Origin: Vicinamibacterales bacterium
Lineage (GTDB): Bacteria > Acidobacteriota > Vicinamibacteria > Vicinamibacterales > Fen-181
Assembly (NCBI GenBank): GCA_036504215.1
Contig: DASXVO010000016.1
Coordinates: 312,001 to 376,000 of the forward strand
Direction: 5' to 3'
DNA: 64,000 nt
The notes below the pieces were generated by a model that was given only the letters and a program-made list of their open reading frames with translations, had not been told where the DNA came from and ran no database searches. Below, one piece after another: positions 26,246-36,247 of the stretch; positions within the stretch are counted from its first letter, which is position 1; each line of letters opens with the position of its first letter. The translations under genes and the position numbers were made by a program.

Positions 26246-29200
26246 CCATTCCGCCCGTGCTCCGACGCGGATCGTTCCCGGTTGTCCTGATCGCGCTCCT
26301 GGTCTCGTCTGGTCCGGCGACCGCGCAGACCGAAGCGGCCGATACCCGCCCGGCGTTCTCGCTCTCGAGCGGCCACATCGCCACGACCAGGGAGAGGCCC
26401 GAAGTGGCGCTTCTCTTCCGACGCGTGCGGTCGCTCGACTTTCGCGTCTACCGGGTGCAGGACCCCCTCAAGTTCTTCGCAGGCCTGCGCGACCCGCACG
26501 TGCTCGGCAGTGAGGCGCCAATTGTCGCGCAGGAACAGACGGTGCTCGAGCGAATCGCGCGATGGAAGGCCGATCAGCGGGATGCCGTCCTGACATTCCT
26601 TCGCCGACAACTCAGCCACGACTACCGCCAGAAGAGACGCGAGACGGCTGCGCGGGCGCAGATTGCGCTTCGTCAGCCGATCGACGTCCGTCAGTTCTCC
26701 CAGGTTCCGGTCCTGAACTCGTCGCAACTGGTGACGTCGTGGCGGGAGTTGCTGCCCCTTGTTCGCGAAACCGAGGCCCGCAGCATCCCGCTCGACATCA
26801 AGGGTGAGGGCGTCTACGTCGTCGAGGCCGTGAGCGCGCCCTTCAAGGCCTACACCGTCGTGATCGTCTCCGATCTGGGCCTGGTCACGAAATCGTCGCC
26901 CGGGCAGTTGGTGATGTTCGCGGCAAATCGTTTCACCGGCGAACCGGCCTCCGGCTGCGAGGCCCAGGTCCTCGCCAGCCGCCAGGTGGTCGCAACCGGC
27001 ACCACTGGTGCGGACGGAACCTACGAGGCCGCTGTGCCCGACGCGAAGCCGGAAGACGTCGTGGCCATCGCGCGCTGCGGGCAGCAGGTCGCAGCCACCG
27101 ACCCGGGCGGCTGGTTCTTCCAGGAGCACACGCGCGACCTCGCGGGCTGGGTCTACACCGACAAGCCAATCTACCGGCCGGGCCACACGGTCAACATCAA
27201 GGGCGTCCTGCGCTGGCGCCGGGGGGACGCGCTCGTTCCGTTTGATCGCCCACAGGTCGAGGTCACGGTCGCCGATCCGAACGACAAGGTGCTGCTGCGC
27301 CAGACGGCGTTTGTGGACGAATTCGGCGCGGTGCTGGCGTCGTTTCCGGTCCCGCGCGGGGCCGCGCTCGGCTACTACGCCATTCACATCAACAGCCAGG
27401 ACGACGAAGCCATTGGCAGTTTCGAGGTCCAGGAGTACCGAAAACCGGACTTCGAAGTGATCGTCAGACCCGCCGCCCGGTTCGCGCTCCAGGGCGCGAA
27501 GGCGGTCGCCACGGTGACGGCCAGGTACTACTTCGGACAGCCGGTGGCCAACGGCATCGTGAAATACAGCATTCATCGACAGCCCTATTACTCTCCGCTC
27601 CGCTGGTCGGATGAAGGCGACGACGAGCCGGGCCGCGATCAGTGGTGGTTTGGGGGTGAGGAGGACCGTCAGGGCACCGCGCGGCTCAACGAGCAAGGCA
27701 CGGCAGACATCTCGGTGCCGCTCGATGTCAATGACAAGGGGCACGACTATTCAGTGCGGATCGACGCGCGGGTGACCGATGCCAGCAGCCGAGAGGTGTC
27801 TGGCAACACCATCGTCCACGCAACCTATGGGCGGTTCATGCTCGTCGCGCGGGCCGACAACTACGTCTATCGTCCCGGCGCTCAGGCCACGCTGACCGTG
27901 AAGGCCCTGGACTACGTGGGCGCCGAGCAGCCGACGACCAAGGTCACCGTGGCACTGGAGCGACTCAGGTACGACCAGGGCCGATGGGAGCGGCCGACGC
28001 CGACGGGCGTCGCGGAAGGATCTGTGACGACCGATGCCGGCGGCGTGGCCACGTGGACGGTCGCGCTACCGAAGGAGCCGGGCGACTATCAGCTCAAGGC
28101 CGAGGCGCAATCGGAGGGACGCGTCATCTCGGATGCCGCATGGGCCTATGTCAGCGGCCGGGCGACAGATCGGGATCTGGGAGACGGCGATCGGGAACTC
28201 GAGCTGGTGACCGACAAGAAGAGCTACCTGCCGGGTGATGTCGCGCACCTGAGCATCAGGGGCGAGGCGAAGAGCGCGGCGGTGCTCCTGACCAAGGAGG
28301 GGCGCAGCGTGTCGTGGCGCCAGGTGCTTCGGCCATTTCCCGTGGGCTCGATCGACGTCCCGATTACGGATGCGGACATCGGGGACATCTATGTCAACCT
28401 CGCCTTCCTGAAGGACGACCGCCTGTTCCGCGCAGAGAAGCGCCTGAAAGTCCCGGCGTCCGCACGGCAGTTGACCGTGACACTTGCCGCGGACCAGGCC
28501 GTGGCCAAGCCCCGACAGACTGCCGGCTTCACCGTGAAGGTCGTCGACTCGTCCGGGCAACCCGTCCGAGCTCAAATCAGCCTGGGCGTCATCGACGAAG
28601 CGGTCTACGGCGTCAAGCCCGACTCGACGACCGACCCGCTGCGTTTCTTCTACCGGCGTGAGTACAGCCGCGTTGGAACCCAGTTCTCTCGAGAGTATTC
28701 CTTCACGGGCTTTTCCGGCACGCAACAGCTCATGCTCGCGCAGCGGCGGCGCCCGATGACGCTCGCCGACTTCAAGGGCGACCGCCCCGCGCAGCCGCAG
28801 GTCAGGAAGGAGTTCCCGGATGCCATCTTCTGGATTGGCAACCTCGTCACCGGCGCCGACGGGACGGCCCGCGTGCAGCTCGCGTACCCGGACTCGCTGA
28901 CCACATGGCGCCTGACCGCACGTGTCGTCACGCGCGATACGCTCGTCGGTACCACCGTGGCGAGGACCACGGTGACCAAGGATCTGATAGTGCGGGTCGT
29001 CACACCGCGGTATCTGACCGAAGGTGACGAGGTGGCCATCCCGACGATCGTCCACAACTACCTGCCGGCCGCGAAATCGGTCACCGTGTCGATGAAGGCG
29101 GTCGGGGTCGCCAATGCCCCTGGACAGTCGGAGGTGCTGCAGCCGCAGACCGTGGACATCGTCCAGGGCGGTGAGTACAGGCAGGACTGGCGTTTCGTCT

Positions 29201-30972
29201 CGAACCGCGTCGGCACTGCGGTGTTCACCGGCACGGCCACCACCGACGCCGACAGTGACGCGGTGGAACTGTCGATTCCCGTCCTGCCGTTCGGCCTGAA
29301 GCGCCAACTCGGCGCCGCCGGCTCGATGGCTGGTGACGCCGAACGAAGCACGCAGCTGTCGATCCCCGCCACGGCGAACCCTGGCGCGCGCTCGATTCGC
29401 GTGTCCCTGGCACCTTCGCTTGCGGGCCCGCTGCTGGGTGCACTCGACTTCCTCACGTCGTACCCGTATGGCTGCACCGAGCAGACGCTGTCGAGCTTCC
29501 TCCCGAACCTGCTGGTGACGCGAGCGCTGGAGCAGTTGAAGATCGCGCCGACAGAGCGGCTCCAGTCGCTCGACCGCCAGGTCTCGGAAGGACTGAAGCG
29601 TCTCTACGACTACCAGCACGAGGACGGCGGATGGGGCTGGTGGAAGACAGACGAGAACCATCCGTTCATGACGGCGTACGCGCTCTACGGGCTCATCGAG
29701 GCGCGTCGCGCCGGCTTCAAGGTGGACGAATGGCGGCTTCGGAACGGCACGCAGGCCTTGCAGCGCCTCTTCGCCGAGTACCCGAAGGCCGTTCCCGATC
29801 TCAAGTCGTACATGGCCTACGTGTTGACGCTGGCCTCGACCGCCGGGCAGCGCGAACCGCAGGAACGCGAGCGGGGCGCCGGGGCTCGACAGTCTCTGGA
29901 GGCGGCGTGGACGGCGCGCGATCGAATGTCCGCCTACGGTCAGGCACTGCTCCTCCTGTCGCTCGACGCGACGAAGGACCCACGCGCCAGCCAGGTGGCC
30001 GACACGCTCTACGCGAGCGCCGAGAAGAAGGGTGACCTGGTCTGGTGGACGGTCGACCGCGATCCGTTGCTCGACGACTACGGCGACACGAGCGTCGAGG
30101 CGACCGCGTTCGTCGTGAAGGCGCTCGTTGCGCGCGACGCGCGCAGCCCGTTGCTGGAACCAGCCGTCCGTTGGCTCCTCCTCAACCGCAACTACGGCGC
30201 GTGGTGGTCGAGTACCAAGCAGACGGCGATGGTGTTGTACGGCTTGCTCGACTTCATGAAGGCCCGTAGCGAGGGGGCAGCCAACACGACCGTGGAGGTC
30301 GTCGTCAACGGCACCTCGCTGGGCAGTCGCACGTTCACCGCGGCATCGCTCACGGCGCCTGATCCCGTCGTCCTCACGGGGCCGGCGAACGCCGGCACCA
30401 ACACCGTCGTCCTCCGCAAGAAGGGCGGCGGGACGATCTACTGGTCGGCCAGCGCCGAGTACTTCGACACCGCCGGGCCGTTCGAGCGTACGGGATCACG
30501 AAAGCTCGCGATCGTGCGCAAGTACTTCTCCCTTGCGCCGGTGAAGACGGCCAGGGGGATCGTCTACCGGGAGACGCCGTTCACGGGCCAGGCGCAACCC
30601 GGCGATCTCCTGCTCGTGCGGGTGAACGCCGCCGGGTCGGCCGACTGGCGCTACCTGATGATCGAGGACCCGTTGCCCGCCGGTGTCGAAGCGATCCAGC
30701 AGCGCAGCCTCTACGCGCTCGAGCGGCCGCTCCAGTTCTGGGATGGCAGTCGACGCGAGTATCGCGATGACCGCGTCGTCTTCTTCCAGGAGTCGTTCTC
30801 GGCCGGACACTACGAGTACGTCTACCTCCTCAAGGTCACGACGCCCGGAACGTTCAGGGCGATGCCGGCGCAGATCTCAGCGATGTACGTGCCGGGAGCA
30901 ACCGCCTCGAGTGAACCTCAGACGCTGATTGTGACGCCCGAAGCGTCGCGGCCGGCGGGGCCAAGCGAATGA
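26242..30972 (+). CDS. Bacterial alpha-2-macroglobulin with intact thioester (YfaS-like)
   Basis: A 1576-residue exported protease trap. It has a cleavable leader (about 1-29) but no lipobox Cys, unlike many bacterial homologues. Repeated macroglobulin beta domains fill the N-terminal half; the MG-type PIYRPG motif lies near 310. The thioester motif is GCTEQ, with Cys1078, followed by the alpha-helical thioester-carrying domain (GGWGWW, then HPFMTAYAL) and a C-terminal receptor-like beta domain. Cleavage of the bait region by a foreign protease should expose the thioester and bind the attacker. It overlaps the DUF1175 gene and the next membrane gene by four bases each. The usual PbpC partner is absent. 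Confidence 0.95.
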   Translation: MTIPPVLRRGSFPVVLIALLVSSGPATAQTEAADTRPAFSLSSGHIATTRERPEVALLFRRVRSLDFRVYRVQDPLKFFAGLRDPHVLGSEAPIVAQEQTVLERIARWKADQRDAVLTFLRRQLSHDYRQKRRETAARAQIALRQPIDVRQFSQVPVLNSSQLVTSWRELLPLVRETEARSIPLDIKGEGVYVVEAVSAPFKAYTVVIVSDLGLVTKSSPGQLVMFAANRFTGEPASGCEAQVLASRQVVATGTTGADGTYEAAVPDAKPEDVVAIARCGQQVAATDPGGWFFQEHTRDLAGWVYTDKPIYRPGHTVNIKGVLRWRRGDALVPFDRPQVEVTVADPNDKVLLRQTAFVDEFGAVLASFPVPRGAALGYYAIHINSQDDEAIGSFEVQEYRKPDFEVIVRPAARFALQGAKAVATVTARYYFGQPVANGIVKYSIHRQPYYSPLRWSDEGDDEPGRDQWWFGGEEDRQGTARLNEQGTADISVPLDVNDKGHDYSVRIDARVTDASSREVSGNTIVHATYGRFMLVARADNYVYRPGAQATLTVKALDYVGAEQPTTKVTVALERLRYDQGRWERPTPTGVAEGSVTTDAGGVATWTVALPKEPGDYQLKAEAQSEGRVISDAAWAYVSGRATDRDLGDGDRELELVTDKKSYLPGDVAHLSIRGEAKSAAVLLTKEGRSVSWRQVLRPFPVGSIDVPITDADIGDIYVNLAFLKDDRLFRAEKRLKVPASARQLTVTLAADQAVAKPRQTAGFTVKVVDSSGQPVRAQISLGVIDEAVYGVKPDSTTDPLRFFYRREYSRVGTQFSREYSFTGFSGTQQLMLAQRRRPMTLADFKGDRPAQPQVRKEFPDAIFWIGNLVTGADGTARVQLAYPDSLTTWRLTARVVTRDTLVGTTVARTTVTKDLIVRVVTPRYLTEGDEVAIPTIVHNYLPAAKSVTVSMKAVGVANAPGQSEVLQPQTVDIVQGGEYRQDWRFVSNRVGTAVFTGTATTDADSDAVELSIPVLPFGLKRQLGAAGSMAGDAERSTQLSIPATANPGARSIRVSLAPSLAGPLLGALDFLTSYPYGCTEQTLSSFLPNLLVTRALEQLKIAPTERLQSLDRQVSEGLKRLYDYQHEDGGWGWWKTDENHPFMTAYALYGLIEARRAGFKVDEWRLRNGTQALQRLFAEYPKAVPDLKSYMAYVLTLASTAGQREPQERERGAGARQSLEAAWTARDRMSAYGQALLLLSLDATKDPRASQVADTLYASAEKKGDLVWWTVDRDPLLDDYGDTSVEATAFVVKALVARDARSPLLEPAVRWLLLNRNYGAWWSSTKQTAMVLYGLLDFMKARSEGAANTTVEVVVNGTSLGSRTFTAASLTAPDPVVLTGPANAGTNTVVLRKKGGGTIYWSASAEYFDTAGPFERTGSRKLAIVRKYFSLAPVKTARGIVYRETPFTGQAQPGDLLLVRVNAAGSADWRYLMIEDPLPAGVEAIQQRSLYALERPLQFWDGSRREYRDDRVVFFQESFSAGHYEYVYLLKVTTPGTFRAMPAQISAMYVPGATASSEPQTLIVTPEASRPAGPSE

Positions 30973-31703
30973 TGTCACGCCTGATTGCCGTTGTCGGGTG
31001 GCTGGCCGTAGGGCATGCCGCGCTGTTCGGCGTGTTCTGGACACTGTTGCAGGTGCCGGAATCGAACGTGCTGATGCTCGCCGCCTCGGCGCTGCTCACT
31101 GTTGCACTGGTGGTGCTCGCAGCATGGATCGAAGGCGTTGGGCTCAATGCCTGGCGGGCCGAGGGCGGGCTCCTGCACTCTGCGCGCGACGGCTGGCGGA
31201 CCATCCCGGCGGTGCTCGTCGGGCTCTTGCTGTTCTGCGTCATCTGGTGGCTGTGTGGCTGGATGGGCGCGTGGTGGACGGCTCACCGTGGTGAGACGGA
31301 TGCCTGGTTGATGCTGCACTTCGGCTGGACGCGCACGACGGCCGTGCACCGGGGAATCGACTGGTTCCTCATCTTCATCCGCTATGCGCTCGGGACGTCT
31401 CTGGCGCTCGGGCTCGGATGGCAGATCATCGTCAACGGCTTCCACTCGATAGTCAGCACTGGCTGGCTGCGCGCGGCGTTCTCTCCCCGGCAGTTGGCGC
31501 TCATCGTCTTCTCGATGACGGTCTTCGTCTGGTTGCCTTGGCAGGCCGCGTACTGGCGGCCGGCGTGGCTGGCCCCGGATTGGCAGGAACCTGGCTTCGC
31601 GGCCGTGAAGCTCGGGATGATCTATCTCGTCGCCAACCTCGGCTGGGCGCTCGTCCTCGGGGCAGTTGCCACCCGTGGCCGCTTCACGAGGACGACCGCG
31701 TGA
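30969..31703 (+). CDS. Membrane protein of unknown function linked to alpha-2-macroglobulin
   Basis: A 244-residue, Trp-rich protein with about six hydrophobic helices (about 5-28, 33-55, 78-100, 130-155, 172-192 and 212-236). No enzyme motif is seen, and no family is recognised. Its ATG overlaps the macroglobulin stop (ATGA), so the two are made together. It could hold or secrete the macroglobulin, which here lacks a lipid anchor; that is a guess from context. Confidence 0.75.
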   Translation: MMSRLIAVVGWLAVGHAALFGVFWTLLQVPESNVLMLAASALLTVALVVLAAWIEGVGLNAWRAEGGLLHSARDGWRTIPAVLVGLLLFCVIWWLCGWMGAWWTAHRGETDAWLMLHFGWTRTTAVHRGIDWFLIFIRYALGTSLALGLGWQIIVNGFHSIVSTGWLRAAFSPRQLALIVFSMTVFVWLPWQAAYWRPAWLAPDWQEPGFAAVKLGMIYLVANLGWALVLGAVATRGRFTRTTA

Positions 31704-31828
31704 CCGTCGGCGCGATTGATCCGGACACCGGAACGGCACCGCGCCGCTGCGGTGGTGCGATGTCGGCCGTCACCCTCGACCGGCTGCGAGCCGTCGCGAG
31801 GGGGGCTTCGATCCGCGTCAGCGAATGA
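31700..31828 (+). CDS. Possible 42-residue translationally coupled ORF
   Basis: A GTG overlaps the preceding stop (GTGA) and opens a frame of 42 residues with GC-rich third positions, as in true genes here. It overlaps the end of the convergent hydrolase gene by 11 bases. It may be a small protein, the stub of a longer lost gene, or chance. No family is seen. Confidence 0.25.
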   Translation: MTVGAIDPDTGTAPRRCGGAMSAVTLDRLRAVARGASIRVSE

Positions 31829-33620
31829 CGGGGAGGAGGAGGGCGGAGGGCCGGGCGGCGTCGTGATACACGTGCTGGCGCGCCGTCACCGCTCGCGTCG
31901 CCCCGAGGATCGGCTCGCCCGTGTTCAGGTTCCTGTCGAATCGAGGGAAGTTGCTGCTCGAGACGTAGAGCCTGATCCGGTGGCCTGCCTTGAACACATT
32001 GCTCGTCGCCCAGAGGTCGATGGCATACCGGTTCGTCGCGCACGGGACGATCGTCTCGGCCTTCGTCGTCGAGCGCCGGTAGCGGGCGCGGACAATGCCG
32101 TCGGCGACCAGCCGCGCCAGGCCCGATGGCTCGACGTCCACCAGCATCGCGGTGAAGTCGGTGTCGACCGCCGAACTCGCCGCGAACAACTCCACCGAGA
32201 CGTTGCCCGTCACCTCCAGATCGCGATCGAGCGCAGGCGTCGAGTAGACGAGCACGTCCGCGCGCGCCTCGTTCGGACGCTGGTCGGCCGGGCCCGGACG
32301 GGTGAACGCGCCGCAGCACAAGCGCCCGCCGATCGTGGGCACCGGGTTCGCCGGATCGTACGTGAAGGTGTCCGGCCTCTCGTCGGATGGCGCTGCGGTG
32401 GCGAGCCGCCCGTCGCCCGCGACGCCAGTTGCGCCGCGTTCCGCGTGGAGGTAGTAACGGATCGACTGCGCCCGCGCCGGCGGAAACTCCTGCTCGGCCC
32501 GCCACACGTTGTCGCCCATCACGAAGATGCGGACCGGCGGCCCGGTCGCGTAGCGGTTCGCCACGCCCTTGATCGCGAAGTCGAACCAGTCCATCAGGTC
32601 CGCGGTCTCGTCGCTCACGGCGGCCTGGCCGAACGCCACATCGCCCACGGAGCCGTCGGGCCGAACGCCCGGATGGGCCCGCGGCCCGATCTCGAGACGC
32701 TGGGCGCCGCGTGCACCGGCTGTCGCGGCCTTCGCCCGGAGGCCGTTGAAGTTCTCGATCGCTCCTGCCAGGAAGAGGTCGTACCACCCGGTGGTGTGCA
32801 GCGCCGGCACGGTCACCTCGCCATAGTGATCCGACACCTTCCACCGACGCCAGTACTCATCCCGGCGATCGTGTTCGAGCCAGTCGCGGTAATACGGCGC
32901 CAGCTGTCGCGCATCGGGCAGATCCAGGACCGGATACGCGTCGATCGGCAGCCGCTGGACCCAGGGCGCGGGCTTCAGTCGATCGAGCGCCTGTCGGTCG
33001 AGCGTGTCGACCGCCAGCAGCGACGCCCAGGTGCTCGCAAACCAGTAGGCGAACGCACCACCCTGGTACGTCCAGCCCTCGTAGTACTCGGACCCCGTGA
33101 CCCCCGGGGCGATGGCCGCAAGATGAGGCGGCTTCGCCACCGCGGCCAACATCTGTGTCGCTCCCACGTAGGACGAACCGTACATGCCGACCCGGCCGTC
33201 CGAGTGCGGCAGCGCCGCCGCCCATTCGACCGTGTCGTACCCGTCGTCGCCCTCGTTGCGGAACGGGTAGAACTCCCCCTCCGACCCAAACCGGCCGCGC
33301 GTGTCCTGCACGACCACGACGTACCCGCGGGCGGTCAGTTTGCGCGCCTCCGCCGCATCATTCCTGCGGTCGTACGGCGTGCGGGTGACCAGCGTCGGCA
33401 GCCGGTCGGCGTCGTGCGGACGGTACACCGTGGCGGCCAGGCGCACGCCGTCCCGCATCCTCACCATCACGGTGTCATCGATGACGATCGCCCGCTGCGG
33501 ATCCTGGCCAGCCGCGGCAAGAACAACGGCGGCCAGCCCGGCGCAGGCGATGCCAGCGAGCGCGGTCGCGCGAAGGGGGTTCGGCCGTAACGGCGTCGTT
33601 GCGTGCGTCGTGTCGGTCAT
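31818..33620 (-). CDS. CocE/NonD family hydrolase (X-Pro dipeptidyl-peptidase-like)
   Basis: A 600-residue alpha/beta hydrolase with a membrane leader (about 15-38). The nucleophile is Ser150 in GSSYVG. An Asp follows in the lid-proximal region, and the catalytic His is probably that of IGPRAHPG. The C-terminal third is the jelly-roll domain typical of CocE and X-prolyl dipeptidyl aminopeptidases. Members hydrolyse acyl esters or amides, among them cephalosporin esters, glutaryl groups and Xaa-Pro peptides. It is the last gene of a nine-gene operon with a glycan theme, so removal of acyl groups from sugars is possible but unproven. Confidence 0.9.
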   Translation of the reverse strand: MTDTTHATTPLRPNPLRATALAGIACAGLAAVVLAAAGQDPQRAIVIDDTVMVRMRDGVRLAATVYRPHDADRLPTLVTRTPYDRRNDAAEARKLTARGYVVVVQDTRGRFGSEGEFYPFRNEGDDGYDTVEWAAALPHSDGRVGMYGSSYVGATQMLAAVAKPPHLAAIAPGVTGSEYYEGWTYQGGAFAYWFASTWASLLAVDTLDRQALDRLKPAPWVQRLPIDAYPVLDLPDARQLAPYYRDWLEHDRRDEYWRRWKVSDHYGEVTVPALHTTGWYDLFLAGAIENFNGLRAKAATAGARGAQRLEIGPRAHPGVRPDGSVGDVAFGQAAVSDETADLMDWFDFAIKGVANRYATGPPVRIFVMGDNVWRAEQEFPPARAQSIRYYLHAERGATGVAGDGRLATAAPSDERPDTFTYDPANPVPTIGGRLCCGAFTRPGPADQRPNEARADVLVYSTPALDRDLEVTGNVSVELFAASSAVDTDFTAMLVDVEPSGLARLVADGIVRARYRRSTTKAETIVPCATNRYAIDLWATSNVFKAGHRIRLYVSSSNFPRFDRNLNTGEPILGATRAVTARQHVYHDAARPSALLLPVIR

Positions 33621-33626
33621 GATCAG

Positions 33627-34634
33627 CTATCCCGGCCAGCAGGCTTCGTAGCGATCGATGATGGCGTCGATCGTCGCGTTCATCGCCTCGTTCACGATTC
33701 GCCGGGCAGGATCCGCGTCGAACCAGGCAACCGAGCGCCGAATGCCCAGCGCGAAGGGCACGGTGGCCCGGAACTCTGGAACGAGCCGCTTGATCTTCGA
33801 GTTGTCGAAGACCGCGCTGCACGCCTTGTCGCCCAGCAGGCCGGCTCCGATGTCGGGAGCGCTGGCGTTGATGAAGTCGGACGGGATGTACACCAGGCGT
33901 GGTGTGACGCCCGCCGCTGCGCCGATCGCGCCGTAGATCTGGTCCCAGGTGAGCACTTCGTCCGACGTGATGTGGAACGGCTGCCCAATCGCCTGGATGT
34001 TCCCGAACAGGCCGACGAAGCCCTTCGCGAAGTCGGTGTTGTGCGTCATCGTCCACAGCGACTGGCCGTCGCCGTGCACGATGATCGGCCGCCCCTTCCG
34101 CATGCGGTCGACCACCGTGTAGCCCACACCGCCCACGGCGCAGGGAATCCACGTGTCGCCGTAGGTGAAGGACGGACGGACGATCGTCACGGGAAACGCC
34201 TCGTCGCGGTATGCCGCGCCGAGCCGTTCCTCGCACGCGATCTTCTGGCGCGAGTACGCCCAGTACGGGTTTCGGAGCGGCGTCGACTCGGTGATCAGGT
34301 AGTGGACCGGCGGCTTCTGGTAGGCCGACGCGGAACTGATGAACACGTACTGCGCCGTCCGGTCGCGGAACAGAGAGAGGTCACGCTCCACGTCGGCCGG
34401 CGTGAAAGCGACCCAGTCCACCACCACGTCGAACGCGGTGTCGCCAAGAGCCCGCTCCATCGACGCCCGGTCGTTCACGTCCGCCTGGACGACGGTCGTG
34501 CCGGCCGGCGGCTGGAGCGTGCTCCGACCGCGTGTCAGAAGCGTCAGGTCCATGCCGCGTTCGATGGCCAGGCGCGAGCAGGCGGACGAGATGTTGCCCG
34601 TTCCGCCAACGAAGAGCACCTTCATCGCTCCCAC
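33627..34634 (-). CDS. NAD-dependent epimerase/dehydratase (extended SDR)
   Basis: A 335-residue extended short-chain dehydrogenase. GGTGNIS near the start is the dinucleotide site, SSASAY holds the catalytic Ser, and YSRQK gives the Tyr/Lys pair. The family acts on nucleotide sugars or similar carbonyl compounds. Two starts are open: GTG 34634, three bases after an AGGGAGGA site, and ATG 34625, whose only close site is GGGAG. It sits six bases before the CocE gene and 21 bases after the Tat-exported protein gene within the operon. Confidence 0.9.
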   Translation of the reverse strand: MGAMKVLFVGGTGNISSACSRLAIERGMDLTLLTRGRSTLQPPAGTTVVQADVNDRASMERALGDTAFDVVVDWVAFTPADVERDLSLFRDRTAQYVFISSASAYQKPPVHYLITESTPLRNPYWAYSRQKIACEERLGAAYRDEAFPVTIVRPSFTYGDTWIPCAVGGVGYTVVDRMRKGRPIIVHGDGQSLWTMTHNTDFAKGFVGLFGNIQAIGQPFHITSDEVLTWDQIYGAIGAAAGVTPRLVYIPSDFINASAPDIGAGLLGDKACSAVFDNSKIKRLVPEFRATVPFALGIRRSVAWFDADPARRIVNEAMNATIDAIIDRYEACWPG

Positions 34635-34655
34635 GGGTCCTCCCTCTCGGTCGTA

Positions 34656-36218
34656 TCAGATTCCCTTCCGCCATGCGGGGTCGCCCCGCCCCAGGAGACG
34701 GATCGTCAGCGAGCCGTCGGCGTTCAGCGGCTGCGAACAGGCCCACCGCACGGGCCGCCGCACTTCGCCCGTGTCGAGTTCGGCGCGCAACCGGAGCAAC
34801 GATCCCTCGACGCCCTCCGGCAACCGCAGCGATAGGTGGCGCAACCTGCCCGCGTGCGGATGCCCGGCATCGAGGCCGCCGCCGACCCGGACCTTTCCGT
34901 CCTCGCTTTCCGCGAACACGCAGAGATTCCCCGGCACGCCCGCCACGCCGTCGTTGGCGACCGCGACGATCAACTCCTGGCGGCCCTGCCTCTTCCGCTG
35001 CCAGATCCATGAGGGCCGAACCCGGTAGCCCAGGCGCCGGTCGAGCGCGGCAAACGCCTCTGGATGCCTGTCCCGGTAGCGCACCACGTTGTCGGCTTCG
35101 GTCCAGAGCGACCAGTAGTTGCCCCCGAGATCGAGGACGTGCAGCATGGTCGTGTCAATCGGGTTGACGGCGCCGCGCGTGTTGACGAATGCAGGCGTGT
35201 CGGTCCTGTAATGGCGGTGGTATCCGTCCTCCATCACAGCCGCCAGCCACGGCGGCCGGTTGGACAGTTCGTCGATCTGAATCGGCTCGTCGAGGATCAC
35301 GCTATCCGAGCGGAGCCAGCATCCGCTGCGGACCGCGAGATCGAGAACGGCGTCGTTGCCGACGCCGCTGATGTCGGGTTGCGTGTTGACGACGAGCGGC
35401 GCGCGGCGCCACGTGTTCAGCTGAACCTGGGTCATCTCGACGAACGTGCGCTGAGCAACTCGTTTGTCGGGAAACGGGGCGATCCAGTCACTGGTGTGGC
35501 CCTCGCCCCAGAAGCCGTACATCATCAGGTCGACGAACTCGATCAGCGGGCTGTCGTCGATCTCGGCGGCGAGCAATCCCTGCAGTTCGCGGAATGCCCT
35601 CTGGAAAGCAGGGTGATCGTACCGCGGCTCGACGCGGATTCCTGCGTCCGGCACCCTCCGCTTCAACTGGACCAGCGGAACCTTCTCCTTCAGGAAGTCC
35701 GGAATGGCGAGTCTCGCCGGCTGGATCTCGGGATTCGACATCTGCACGCGGACGCCAACCCGCAGGCCGTGACGCCTCGCTGCGTCGAAGGTGAGCGGCC
35801 AGACGCGAGGGAGGTCGAGTCGGCCGGGTCGTGACTGCACGTCGCGCCAGTCGCACCGGATGTAGAGGACGTCGACGAACGGCAGCGCCGCCAGCTTCTC
35901 GATCTCGCGATCGAGCGGGGCCGCCCCTGACCGAACCGCCAGCGCGGGCCCGTTCTCTTCCCACGTGTAGCCAACCAGGCCCATGCCGAAGTTCCGGACG
36001 CGATCGAGCGATGGCGTGGTCGTCTCGATCGTGAACCAGCCCTCGTCCTGGTCGATGCGAAACGGGCCCTGGTCCAGGCGATCGTGAACCTGCGGCGGCC
36101 GAGCGGCGGCGGCCGGTTCGCTGCGGCCGACCTGTTCGCCGCCGGCGGCCCGCGCTCCGAGCCCTGCCATGACCGCCATCGCCGCCCCCGCTTTCACGAA
36201 CTCCCGTCTTCGCACCAT
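34656..36218 (-). CDS. Tat-exported glycoside-hydrolase-like TIM-barrel protein
   Basis: A 520-residue protein with a twin-arginine leader (RRREFVKAG). The body reads like a glycosidase barrel: strand-like segments with MMYGFWGEGH near 240, ILDEP near 320, and an all-beta C-terminal part from about 420. Acid residues at strand ends could be the catalytic pair, but I cannot assign a GH family. DUF4832-type proteins are one option. In the operon it lies between the epimerase and DUF5107 genes. The best reading is an exported carbohydrate-active or carbohydrate-binding protein. Confidence 0.6.
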   Translation of the reverse strand: MVRRREFVKAGAAMAVMAGLGARAAGGEQVGRSEPAAAARPPQVHDRLDQGPFRIDQDEGWFTIETTTPSLDRVRNFGMGLVGYTWEENGPALAVRSGAAPLDREIEKLAALPFVDVLYIRCDWRDVQSRPGRLDLPRVWPLTFDAARRHGLRVGVRVQMSNPEIQPARLAIPDFLKEKVPLVQLKRRVPDAGIRVEPRYDHPAFQRAFRELQGLLAAEIDDSPLIEFVDLMMYGFWGEGHTSDWIAPFPDKRVAQRTFVEMTQVQLNTWRRAPLVVNTQPDISGVGNDAVLDLAVRSGCWLRSDSVILDEPIQIDELSNRPPWLAAVMEDGYHRHYRTDTPAFVNTRGAVNPIDTTMLHVLDLGGNYWSLWTEADNVVRYRDRHPEAFAALDRRLGYRVRPSWIWQRKRQGRQELIVAVANDGVAGVPGNLCVFAESEDGKVRVGGGLDAGHPHAGRLRHLSLRLPEGVEGSLLRLRAELDTGEVRRPVRWACSQPLNADGSLTIRLLGRGDPAWRKGI

Positions 36219-36247
36219 GTGGGCTCCCGCAGCCGGATCCAGTTGGT

